Below the pieces are notes generated by a model. It was not told the DNA's origin. It saw nothing but the letters and a program-made list of their open reading frames with translations, and did no database searches. A stretch of DNA of 39,969 nt from Planctomycetaceae bacterium. GTDB lineage: Bacteria > Planctomycetota > Planctomycetia > Planctomycetales > Planctomycetaceae. The stretch is from positions 1 through 39,969 of the forward strand of contig JAQGHS010001039.1 of assembly GCA_028291605.1 (NCBI GenBank), given 5' to 3'. Below are positions 17,354-24,975 of the stretch, piece after piece. Both the position numbers and the translations under genes were made by a program. The first letter of the stretch is position 1; every line of letters starts with the position of its first letter.

Positions 17354-17767
17354 ATGCCTGCTGGAACTACGAGCGTGACGGAAGATATTTACCAGGAACA
17401 TATCCTGGACCATTTTGAGTCGCCCTATCATAAGGGGCATTTGGCTCACCCCACCTGTTGCCATCGCGACAAGAATCCCCTCTGCGGCGATGTGATCGAG
17501 CTGCAACTGAAGATTGACGCAAATGATTGCGTGTCAGAGGCTTACTTCGATGGAAAGGGCTGTGCGATCAGTCAGGCCGCCGCATCAATCCTCTGTGAGC
17601 AGATCGAGGGGAAACCCGTTTCCGAGCTCAAGGATATGCAGGCTCAGCAAATGCTTGACCTGCTGCATGTGCCGCTGACGGCGTCGCGACAAAAATGTGG
17701 CCTGCTGGCGTTTAAGGTACTCAAGACGCTGGTTTACGCTCACGAAACCGATGAGCCTCAGGCTTAA
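17354..17767 (+). CDS. sufU: SufU-type iron-sulfur cluster scaffold / sulfur acceptor
   Basis: A 137-residue SufU/IscU-fold protein that accepts sulfur from the SufS cysteine desulfurase and supports Fe-S cluster assembly. The three conserved cysteines and the aspartate are visible: NPLCGD (C44, D46), GKGCAISQAAASIL (C70) and SRQKCGLLAF (C115). The family start DIYQEHILDHFESP is near the N-terminus. The ATG at 17354 is preferred; a TTG at 17339 would add five residues. Neither has a strong ribosome binding site. It lies 79 bases before sufS on the same strand, so the two are probably one transcript. No sufB, sufC or sufD is nearby. Confidence 0.93.
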   Translation: MPAGTTSVTEDIYQEHILDHFESPYHKGHLAHPTCCHRDKNPLCGDVIELQLKIDANDCVSEAYFDGKGCAISQAAASILCEQIEGKPVSELKDMQAQQMLDLLHVPLTASRQKCGLLAFKVLKTLVYAHETDEPQA

Positions 17768-17846
17768 CCAGTAATCTGTTAATTCCCTCGCTCGAAGCCC
17801 GATGTTGGATTCCTATGCGATAGAATCCGTCGGCTGATTGTTTGCT

Positions 17847-19097
17847 ATGGCTACCTCTGTCGGCAAATCCAAATTCGACGTCGCCGCCGTTCGCAGCGAC
17901 TTCCCAATCCTCAACCAGCCTTTGCCGAACGGTCAAACACTGGTCTATCTGGACACCGGAGCGAGCGCCCAAAAGCCGCTCTGCGTGATCGAAAAACTGA
18001 CCGAGGTTCTGACCCACTACTATTCCAACACGCATCGCGGCATTCACACGCTCGGTGATTTGGTCACCACTGAGGTCGAAGGTGCCCGCGAGATCGTCCG
18101 CGAATTCATTGGCGCTCCGTCCGTCGACGAAATCATCTTCACCGGTGGAACGACAGCGTCGATCAACGCGGTCGCGTATGGCTGGGCTCGCAAGTTTCTC
18201 AAGCCGGGCGACGAGGTGTTGCTCAATGTGATGGAACATCACGCGAATTTCGTCCCCTGGCAGCAGGCGGCCATCGCCACGGGTGCGAGACTGCGGTTCA
18301 TTCCGCTGACTAGCGATGGTCAGCTCGATCTCACCCAACTCGATACCGTCCTGACGGACCGGACGAAATTTGTCGCCGTGACGGGAATGTCCAACGTCCT
18401 GGGAACGATCAATCCCATTCGGGAACTCGCGGCGAAAGCTCGCGCCAAGGGTGCACTGATCCTGGTGGACGGAGCCCAGAGTGTGCCGCACGGGCCGGTT
18501 AACGTACGAGATCTCGGGATCGATTTTCTCGTCTTCTCGGGCCACAAGATCTATGGACCCTCGGGGATCGGCATCCTGTGGGGCAAGTCGAAACTACTGG
18601 AAGCGATGGACCCATTCCAGTTCGGCGGCAACATGATCCGCGAAGTTTTTCTCGAAACCAGCACGTGGTCCGATCTCCCGGGCAAGTTCGAAGCAGGAAC
18701 TATTCCGATTGCCGAAGCGGTTGCTCTGGGAATGGCGATCAAATACGTCCAGCAGTTCGATCCGCAGGCCGTGCATGCTCATGAAATGGAATTGACGGCC
18801 AAGGCCTTCCAACTTCTCCATGAGATTCCCGGTGTCACGATTTACGGTCCGGGACTGGAACACCGCGGTTCCATCGTCAGCTTCACGGTGGAAGGAGTCC
18901 ATCCGCACGACCTCGCGGATCTCTTCAACAATCGCGGAGTTGCCATTCGGGCCGGACACCATTGCACGATGCCCTTGCACGAGCATCTCAATGAGGCCGC
19001 GACCGCTCGGGCCAGCTTCGGGCTGTACAATACGCTCGAAGAAGTTGACGCTCTCGCTGATGCCATTTTGTATGCGAAGAAGGTCTTTCGCCGCTGA
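17847..19097 (+). CDS. sufS: Cysteine desulfurase SufS
   Basis: A 416-residue PLP enzyme that takes sulfur from L-cysteine and hands it to SufU. The PLP lysine is in SGHKIYGPSG (K234), the cofactor aspartate in LVDGAQSVPHG (D208), and the catalytic cysteine in RAGHHCTMPL (C373), all as in class II desulfurases (SufS/CsdA). Motifs THRGIHTLGD and MEHHANFVPWQ are present. The ATG at 17847 is chosen over a TTG at 17838. No signal peptide; cytoplasmic. It pairs with sufU directly upstream. Confidence 0.96.
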   Translation: MATSVGKSKFDVAAVRSDFPILNQPLPNGQTLVYLDTGASAQKPLCVIEKLTEVLTHYYSNTHRGIHTLGDLVTTEVEGAREIVREFIGAPSVDEIIFTGGTTASINAVAYGWARKFLKPGDEVLLNVMEHHANFVPWQQAAIATGARLRFIPLTSDGQLDLTQLDTVLTDRTKFVAVTGMSNVLGTINPIRELAAKARAKGALILVDGAQSVPHGPVNVRDLGIDFLVFSGHKIYGPSGIGILWGKSKLLEAMDPFQFGGNMIREVFLETSTWSDLPGKFEAGTIPIAEAVALGMAIKYVQQFDPQAVHAHEMELTAKAFQLLHEIPGVTIYGPGLEHRGSIVSFTVEGVHPHDLADLFNNRGVAIRAGHHCTMPLHEHLNEAATARASFGLYNTLEEVDALADAILYAKKVFRR

Positions 19098-19119
19098 TTG
19101 ACCGTTGCGGACAGGCCCG

Positions 19120-20124
19120 CTAATTCCCGTCGCCGACTCCCCAGCGAAAACGTTGGTTCACAATCTCCGAGAGCAGACCGCTGAGACTGTTGGACGTGAG
19201 CAAGAGCTTGTCTAGCAGTTGGATGGCTTCCTGAACTGGTGCCAGTCCCGAGGCGTCGCCGTAGTAGAAAACCAGCTTATTCACGTCGATCAGCTTGGCA
19301 GCCAGAATCTGCAATAGAGCCATCAAGACTCGGTTCCCGCCGAACGCGCCGCAGCCCCAGTGTCCCGTGTGAATCTGGATTTCTGTCACGGCAGGCTGCA
19401 ATCGTTCGGACTCGATGCCTGCAGCGGAAAATCCCGTAACGGCGGTTTGCAGCGTGTATAAGATCTGATCGCGAGTGTACTCTCCGGAATTGTCTGGCAG
19501 AGCTGCGATGGCCAGGATGTTTGAAATGGTGGGCGGAACAATCGCTCGCGTCGCCTTTCGCACCGCTTCCTCGGGAGCGCTCGAGAACCGATTTCCGTAC
19601 AGACCGGACGGCCGGTTCGCTGCAGCATTGGGTTCGGTGGCGACCGCACAGCGGCGTTCCACGCCCGTCACCAAGGCCGGAGTCGGCAGCTTGTTTTCCA
19701 CTGTCAACGGTGCGATGTCTGACTTTGACAAGGCTTCGCGAACTGCGCCCAAGGCGGGGTGCTCGGTGACCTGCGTTTCGTCCTGGGCAAACAATCGCCC
19801 TGAGTAATATCCAAACAGTTGCGGGTCGGCAAAATTGAGATACCAGGCGACCGTGGTCTGCGGCGACGTGACAGGTTGATATGCAAAGAACCCGGGACGC
19901 GGCTCAATCTGGGTCCGAAAATCTGCAGAATTGAAAGGATCTTTAAGCGGGCGTGGTCTCCATCTCGTGAATCCGATCGTTCCCGCATGGCGCGCCCGTG
20001 GCGGACAGGAAATACTGGCCACGAGCTGCTTGTTGGCATCTCGCCAAATCGGGGGATCTGCCGCCATCAATTCCTGAGCATTGAACTCCACACGGCAGAA
20101 CGGTGCCAACATGGGATCGCGCAT
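19120..20124 (-). CDS. Divergent PARG-like (poly(ADP-ribose) glycohydrolase-like) protein
   Basis: A 334-residue protein whose C-terminal region carries the strong PARG signature TGHWGCGAFGGN (residues 253-264) followed by LMALLQILAA, the same order as the TGNWGCGAFGGD-LKALIQ segment of eukaryotic PARG. Upstream, NFADPQLFGYYSGRLFAQDETQVTEHPAL (97-125) aligns in position with the PARG catalytic loop FANKFIGGG...QEE. Here the GGG is replaced by FGY and QEE by QDE (Q114, D115, E116). PARG-family enzymes remove ADP-ribose polymers, so ADP-ribose binding is the likely role; the changed loop leaves hydrolysis uncertain. No signal peptide. The stop lies 22 bases from the convergent sufS stop. It may instead be an ADP-ribose reader. 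Confidence 0.7.
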   Translation of the reverse strand: MRDPMLAPFCRVEFNAQELMAADPPIWRDANKQLVASISCPPRARHAGTIGFTRWRPRPLKDPFNSADFRTQIEPRPGFFAYQPVTSPQTTVAWYLNFADPQLFGYYSGRLFAQDETQVTEHPALGAVREALSKSDIAPLTVENKLPTPALVTGVERRCAVATEPNAAANRPSGLYGNRFSSAPEEAVRKATRAIVPPTISNILAIAALPDNSGEYTRDQILYTLQTAVTGFSAAGIESERLQPAVTEIQIHTGHWGCGAFGGNRVLMALLQILAAKLIDVNKLVFYYGDASGLAPVQEAIQLLDKLLLTSNSLSGLLSEIVNQRFRWGVGDGN

Positions 20125-20185
20125 GATTGAAGTCTTTTCAGCGGGAGATGACGCATTCTCGTTACCGGAAAGCGTCAGTGTATAT

Positions 20186-21298
20186 TCAAGCAGTATACAC
20201 CCGCAACCACTCCAGCAGCTTCATTTTTACCTCCGGCGGAATCGAGTGCCCCCGATGATGATTCAGCAACCCCAGACGGGCCGGCTCACCATACAGGCGA
20301 TAGGCCGGCAGTGCGGCCGCGACATACGGCCACGAGCGATCTCCGTCGGCAGCTCCGTTGCCCGCTTCGCCTGCCAGGATCAGGAAGGGTCGCGGGGCGA
20401 TCAGAGCCAGGAGTTGATGATGATTCAACTGAAAGTCGGCGGCAGTAATTCCCGAACCCAGGTACCAGGGATCTTTCCAGTTCGTGGAAGCAAACCCGAT
20501 TCCCCCTTCGCTGGCGACGGCCGTTCTGATCCGCTCATCAAATGCCGCTACGTAAAACGCTTCCTTGGACCCCAATGAGTGTCCTACGGCGCCGATACGT
20601 TGCGGATCGACATCCGGCAGCGAAACCAGCACATCGACCGCACGTTGCGCATCGAACAGCATCTTGTGCATGCCGAGTGTCTCCGGATGCCGTTGCTTGA
20701 ACCGGGCGACGGTAGACTTCACGTCGATCGTGTGCTGGGGAGTTTCCCAGAGATAGCACCTGGGGCAGAACACCACATGGCCATCGCGACACAACTGTAA
20801 CCCCAGTTGATGTTCTTCAAGTCCATCAACACCAGAGATTTCTTCGATGTTCTTCTTGGATGTTTGATGCAACGCGATGATGCCCGACCGTTTGCCCGTG
20901 GTCTTGGCGGTCGGTCGCAGCAGATAGCCTTCGACAGGCTCATCGGCTTCCGCCAGGTAGCGAACCAGTTGCCGCACGCAGCCGTCAGGGCGATCCTCCT
21001 TCAAGACTTCCAACTTCACAGGCGGCCTTTCGGTGGGCATGGGGCCCAGGAATTTCAACCAGGCCTCGCGGATTTTCTTGCGTGCCTGTTCCCACTGCTC
21101 ACGAGTCGTAATTGGCTGTTGCTGATCATTGACCAGTATTGGAGCGAGAGGTCGCTCAGGAGTGGGAATGTTCTGTGGGGGCCGTTGAACATCCGCCAGC
21201 CAGGCGACATCACGAGGAATGTCCGCGAGAGAAAACTGAGGCCACAGGGCCGTCGTACAAGCACCCGTAGACCAGGCTAGAAATTCGCGACGTTGCAT
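20186..21298 (-). CDS. Exported alpha/beta hydrolase, acetyl-xylan-esterase/dienelactone-hydrolase-like
   Basis: A 370-residue alpha/beta hydrolase. The N-terminus MQRREFLAWSTGACTTALWP resembles a twin-arginine signal (RREFL), so the product is probably exported folded. The nucleophile elbow is GHSLG (S241, residues 239-243), the likely acid is in GDRSWPY (D318 or D320) and the histidine in NHHRGHSIPP (H351). The region IIALHQTS at about 140 fits the oxyanion side. The natural ester is unknown; a carbohydrate esterase or dienelactone hydrolase-type role is a family-level inference. It follows the PARG-like gene's start by 62 bases on the same strand, so co-transcription is possible. Confidence 0.85.
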   Translation of the reverse strand: MQRREFLAWSTGACTTALWPQFSLADIPRDVAWLADVQRPPQNIPTPERPLAPILVNDQQQPITTREQWEQARKKIREAWLKFLGPMPTERPPVKLEVLKEDRPDGCVRQLVRYLAEADEPVEGYLLRPTAKTTGKRSGIIALHQTSKKNIEEISGVDGLEEHQLGLQLCRDGHVVFCPRCYLWETPQHTIDVKSTVARFKQRHPETLGMHKMLFDAQRAVDVLVSLPDVDPQRIGAVGHSLGSKEAFYVAAFDERIRTAVASEGGIGFASTNWKDPWYLGSGITAADFQLNHHQLLALIAPRPFLILAGEAGNGAADGDRSWPYVAAALPAYRLYGEPARLGLLNHHRGHSIPPEVKMKLLEWLRVYTA

Positions 21299-21387
21299 GA
21301 GAGTCTCCGAATTAGAGGCGGCCTTGTTTCACGACAAGGTAGCAAATCGCTGGCCTCGGAGACAGCTTGTGTGCGAATTACAAAGAG

Positions 21388-21538
21388 TTTTTAGCCACGG
21401 ATGGACACGGATGAAACACGGATTGGGTCAGCGTTTGTCGGCGCCTGATTCTGATCGCCAACAATCGGTTAAATGCCTGATAGGATCATTTTGTCTGTCT
21501 TTATCCGTGTTTCATCTGTGTCCGTCCGTGGCTAAAAA
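21388..21538. repeat. Palindromic element E
   Basis: Arms 21388-21423 (starts TTTTTAGCCACGGATGGACA) and 21503-21538 pair over 36 bases with two mismatches, around a loop of about 79 bases. It starts 10 bases after the DUF1501 stop. The repeated word CACGGAT occurs several times in each arm. Like the other palindromes it is intergenic; the A-run ending the right arm could also act as a T-run on the minus strand only after the left arm, near 21388. Confidence 0.9.
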
Positions 21539-21548
21539 AATTGTAATT

Positions 21549-22802
21549 TCATCCCAGCAACCGACTGATCGGCTTGCCTGACGAATACGCCATCGGCCGG
21601 CCAATCGGTGTCATGACTTCCTTGTTGTATTCGATGCCGAACAGCTTCAAGATTGTCGCATAGAGGTCGGGTACAAGAATCGGATCGCTGGGCTCGGTCT
21701 TCGCGGATTCGGGATCAGTCTGGCCGATCACCATTCCACTTTTCAGGCCGCCGCCGCCGATGACACACGAGAATCCCGTGGGCCAGTGGTCTCGGCCTTG
21801 GAGCGGATTGATTTGTGGGGTCCGGCCGAATTCACCGATGCACAAGACGACGGTGCTCTGCAAGAGATCTCGCTGACGCAGGTCGTTCATCAGGGCCGCA
21901 AATGCCGGGTCCAGAATTGCCGCATTCGAGCGATGCGATTCCATGTTTCGCGCATGGCTGTCCCAACCATTCAAGGTGACCTCAACGGAACGAACACCCT
22001 CCTCAACGAGCCTCCGGGCCACCAGGCATCCGCGGCCAAACTGCGAGTCACCATAGGCCTTACGGGTCGACTCTGATTCGTTTTGAATCTTAAAGGCCTT
22101 CAGTTGCTCAGAACTCATCATTTGCAGGGCGCGCTTGATGGCATCTGAGTGCAGGGTTTTCTTGGCTTGAGCTTGTCTGCCCGCTTGAAAGGCATTTTCC
22201 AGAACACTCAGATTTTCCAGCCGCCGAGCCTGGCTTTTTTTGTCTCGGAACGACTGCATGTTGTGCAAATCATAACCGGGGTTGTAGACCTTAAACGCAT
22301 CGTGCTCGGCCCCTAGAAATCCTCCCCAACTGGGCCATTGGGAGTCACCCAATGCGATGTGTCGCGGGATCTCTACTCCAGCCAGCGGCAATTCGGTTTC
22401 CAGGATCGCGCCGAGTGTTGGATGGCGGAGCGTGGGATCGGGTCGATAGCCCGTTTTCACCATGTAAGTTCCGCGCTCGTGGTCACCCTCTTTCGTAACG
22501 AGCGACCGTACGACATTCAGGTCCTGAATCTGCTCAGCCATCAGCGGATAGAGATCAGCGATTTCCAAGCCCTTGGTTTTGGTCTTAATCGCTGTGACCT
22601 CACCACCGAACTTCGTTCCGGGATGAGGATCCCACGTCTCCAGTTGGCTGGGCCCGCCCGCCATCCACAGGATGATCAGCGATTTGACTCGTTCAGAACC
22701 ACGTTTTTGAGCCGCCCGCAGATCCATTGGGGGCAGGGCGAACGACAGCCCCCAGGCGGCTGCCAGGCTGAGGACATCGCGGCGATTGATTTCGTTTAGC
22801 AT
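21549..22802 (-). CDS. DUF1501 exported protein
   Basis: A 417-residue DUF1501 protein, sulfatase-like fold, typical of planctomycetes where such genes pair with DUF1549/DUF1553 genes. Features: N-terminal Tat-like signal INRRDVLSLAAAWGLSFALPP, then KSLIILWMAGGPSQLETWDPHPG, LYPLMAEQIQDLNVVRSLV and VLCIGEFGRTPQINPLQGRDHWP. The ATG at 22802 has GGAG 9 bases upstream and opens directly into the signal; the frame is open to 22859, but those 19 codons are inside palindrome A3. Enzymatic activity is unproven for the family. Confidence 0.93.
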   Translation of the reverse strand: MLNEINRRDVLSLAAAWGLSFALPPMDLRAAQKRGSERVKSLIILWMAGGPSQLETWDPHPGTKFGGEVTAIKTKTKGLEIADLYPLMAEQIQDLNVVRSLVTKEGDHERGTYMVKTGYRPDPTLRHPTLGAILETELPLAGVEIPRHIALGDSQWPSWGGFLGAEHDAFKVYNPGYDLHNMQSFRDKKSQARRLENLSVLENAFQAGRQAQAKKTLHSDAIKRALQMMSSEQLKAFKIQNESESTRKAYGDSQFGRGCLVARRLVEEGVRSVEVTLNGWDSHARNMESHRSNAAILDPAFAALMNDLRQRDLLQSTVVLCIGEFGRTPQINPLQGRDHWPTGFSCVIGGGGLKSGMVIGQTDPESAKTEPSDPILVPDLYATILKLFGIEYNKEVMTPIGRPMAYSSGKPISRLLG

Positions 22803-22816
22803 GATGGCTCGCTCCG

Positions 22817-22882
22817 CCGTAGCCCGACTCTCTGAGTCGGAGCTTCTCTTCATTGACACCCGACTCGGAGAGTCGGGCTACG
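22817..22882. repeat. Palindromic element A3
   Basis: Left arm 22817-22840 contains GTAGCCCGACTCTCTGAGTC and right arm about 22859-22882 is GGAGAGTCGGGCTACG-ended. Both arms are themselves palindromic around GACTC/GAGTC. It lies 2 bases past the DUF1549 stop and 14 bases before the DUF1501 start, between the two genes of one operon. No T-run, so readthrough is plausible. Confidence 0.9.
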
Positions 22883-22884
22883 TG

Positions 22885-24495
22885 CTAGTGATTCCAGGAA
22901 AACTCCAGCGAATTACACAGGCTCCAGAACATGTCTTCGACGACGTTTGACCGTTCACCCTTATGTTCCGCCTGCAGTTGCTTGGTGAAATGTGCAATTT
23001 CTGGAGCCGTTGGCCTGCGCGTCAAGGCGACGAGATAGGCCGTCTCAATGCACGTGGCATCATTGGGGGACATGCTGGAAATGCGTCCGGGTGAGTTCAC
23101 CGCACTGGCTTCCGTCAAGTCGCGGATCAGTTCGCTGTTCATCCGCAGCAGGGCTTGCGGAATCGTTCCAGGCTGCTCGGTCAGTTCGTTCTCGCCGAGG
23201 TCGCCGTATTCTTTCACGAAGTCATTTTCGCGGAAGAACCGAATCGTGCGAAATAGCAGGTGTGAGTTTTGATCGATGGTGGCGAGTGTTGAGGCCTGTA
23301 AGATCGATCCAATGATCTGTTCCGGACGCAAACGAATCAGCGGAAAGACCGCCCATTGCGCCTTCAATTCTTCGACCTGATTTTCGTCCGCAGTCGGATG
23401 AATCGAATCGAGACGATACGGTTTGGAGGCGGCGATGACTTGAATCAGTCTTCGTAAATCATAATCGTGCTGCCGGAAGTCGGCTCCCAGGATGTCGAGG
23501 AGATCGGTCTTGCCTTCTGGCGGATCGGACAGTCCGTCCACCGGATCGAAGTATCCCTTGCCAAACATCAGACCCCAAATGCGGTTTGCGGTGGCTCGTT
23601 CAAACCGTCGATTGGCAGGATGCGTGATCCACACCGCGAGTTGCTCGCGACGCGATCCGGTTTTGGGCAACCATTCGGGGTGGAAGGGGACCGACGGCGT
23701 GATAATCTCCTGGGCCTTGGTCTTACGGTTTTCGACCTTGTAGTCGACATTCGAAAAGTCTTGAATGCCGACGGGTGAGGTATTCACTTGCCCGAAATAC
23801 GCGGCCAGGCCCTGGAAATCGGCTTGTTTCCAGTGATCGAAGGGATGGTCATGGCACTGGGCACAGTCGATACGCTGTCCTAAAAATGCCCGCACGCTAC
23901 GGCCAGCCAGCTTGTTCTCGTCGACGTCGTCGTTGGCGAACGCACTGGAAATGAAATTGGTCGCCGGCACACTGGTCCACAGACCGACATCGGCAATCAT
24001 GTGCCGGACGAGCTGGTCGTAAGGGGTGCGCAGCTGCAGATTCTCACGCAACCAGTTCGTGAATCGATCGCGACGAAAGATCAGGAACTGGCCACCTTCG
24101 GTTCCGACCAGGCTCCGAGCGAGCCGTTCTGAAAAATAGTAGCCGAACCGCGAATCATTCAGGATTCGCTGCGTCCAACGCTCCAGGCGCTGCGGCTGCT
24201 GGTCGGCTTCAAACTGCCGCAATTCTTCCAGCGAGGGGATCGTTCCCAGCAACGCCAATGACAGCCGCCGATAGATTTGCAGTTCCGGAGCACGGTCCGC
24301 GGGTTGTAAGTTTTGCTCAGCCCAGGCGGCCTCAAAGAATTTGTCGACTTGCGCGACAGTTTCGGGCAGGTCTGGTACCGCCTCCAGTTCGGGCGTCTGA
24401 TTCGATTGACGAGGGGCCGTCCGGGTGGCGCCGATCACCAGCAACATCACCCCCAGGGCAACGGCAATCGGCAGCCAGCGGATGCGTTTGGGCAT
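22885..24495 (-). CDS. DUF1549/DUF1553 exported protein with CxxCH motif
   Basis: A 536-residue exported protein. One N-terminal hydrophobic segment (WLPIAVALGVMLLVIG, about 6-22) is a signal anchor. DUF1549 covers about 45-230 and ends with DCAQCHDHPFDHW (C211, C214, H215), the cytochrome-like CxxCH seen in this family. DUF1553 covers about 285-530 (ERATANRIWGLMFGKGYFDPVDGLSDPPEG, YLVALTRRPT). It lacks the extra N-terminal cytochrome and concanavalin domains of the longest family members. It is upstream of DUF1501 with palindrome A3 between. Function is unknown; a periplasmic redox-linked role is suggested only by CxxCH. Confidence 0.92.
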   Translation of the reverse strand: MPKRIRWLPIAVALGVMLLVIGATRTAPRQSNQTPELEAVPDLPETVAQVDKFFEAAWAEQNLQPADRAPELQIYRRLSLALLGTIPSLEELRQFEADQQPQRLERWTQRILNDSRFGYYFSERLARSLVGTEGGQFLIFRRDRFTNWLRENLQLRTPYDQLVRHMIADVGLWTSVPATNFISSAFANDDVDENKLAGRSVRAFLGQRIDCAQCHDHPFDHWKQADFQGLAAYFGQVNTSPVGIQDFSNVDYKVENRKTKAQEIITPSVPFHPEWLPKTGSRREQLAVWITHPANRRFERATANRIWGLMFGKGYFDPVDGLSDPPEGKTDLLDILGADFRQHDYDLRRLIQVIAASKPYRLDSIHPTADENQVEELKAQWAVFPLIRLRPEQIIGSILQASTLATIDQNSHLLFRTIRFFRENDFVKEYGDLGENELTEQPGTIPQALLRMNSELIRDLTEASAVNSPGRISSMSPNDATCIETAYLVALTRRPTAPEIAHFTKQLQAEHKGERSNVVEDMFWSLCNSLEFSWNH

Positions 24496-24560
24496 AGTTC
24501 AAACCGAAGTTAAAGAACATCCCGGGTGAGCCGGGCGGCACTCGCTTTGACTCTTGGACA

Positions 24561-24648
24561 AATCAGCCGCTGGGCGCTAGCCCACGGTTCGGTCAACAAT
24601 CGACTCGAAATTCCAGCCGAACCGGACGCTAACGCGTGCCGGCTGATT
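24561..24648. repeat. Palindromic element J
   Basis: Two 32-base arms, 24561-24592 (starts AATCAGCCGCTGGGCGCTAG) and 24617-24648. They pair perfectly at both ends (AATCAGCCG and GGTTCGG) and at most central positions, about 23 of 32. The core GGCGCTAGCC is shared with element K at 28376-28451. Confidence 0.75.
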
Positions 24649-24690
24649 GGGTCGCATTGAAATTGCCAACCTGGTGGAAATTCCGCATTT

Positions 24691-24756
24691 CTTCGTGACC
24701 TTTGTGGCCTTCTGTTCCAATCTTGTTTTTAACAGAAGGTCACAAAGGTCACGAAG
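24691..24756. repeat. Palindromic element F
   Basis: Arms 24691-24716 (starts CTTCGTGACCTTTGTGGCCT) and 24731-24756 pair over 26 bases with one mismatch around a 14-base loop. It is a very stable hairpin in the divergent gap. Sequence is unrelated to the neighbouring J element. Confidence 0.9.
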
Positions 24757-24975
24757 GAGTACAAGTTCAATCGGTGACTGCCTCGCAATTTCCGGCAGCC
24801 CGTTTAAGTATTACCTGAACTTATTACCGACGGAGGCCGCGGCCCGTTTCAAATCTGTCTTGTTCGGAAAAGAATCCCGCCCGAGTGATTCCCGAAACGC
24901 GTGGCAATCCTCTACGGTATCATATCGTACGGATCTTTCTGCACAGCCTCGTTTTTGCTGCTCACGAGCCGTTTC

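Larger units (their letters stand above)
24496..24975. other. Divergent intergenic gap of 480 bases
   Basis: Between the DUF1549 start (minus) and the membrane protein start (plus). It contains palindromes J (24561-24648) and F (24691-24756) only 43 bases apart. Promoters for both directions must lie here, but no clear -35/-10 pair was recognised. Confidence 0.7.

Noticed and set aside
17721-18545. Minus-strand 274-codon open frame
   Set aside because: Antisense shadow of sufS; no ribosome binding site or domain.
20173-20202. GTGTATA/TATACAC inverted repeat between the hydrolase stop and the PARG-like start
   Set aside because: Only seven paired bases, partly formed by the stop-proximal codons of the hydrolase; too short to call.
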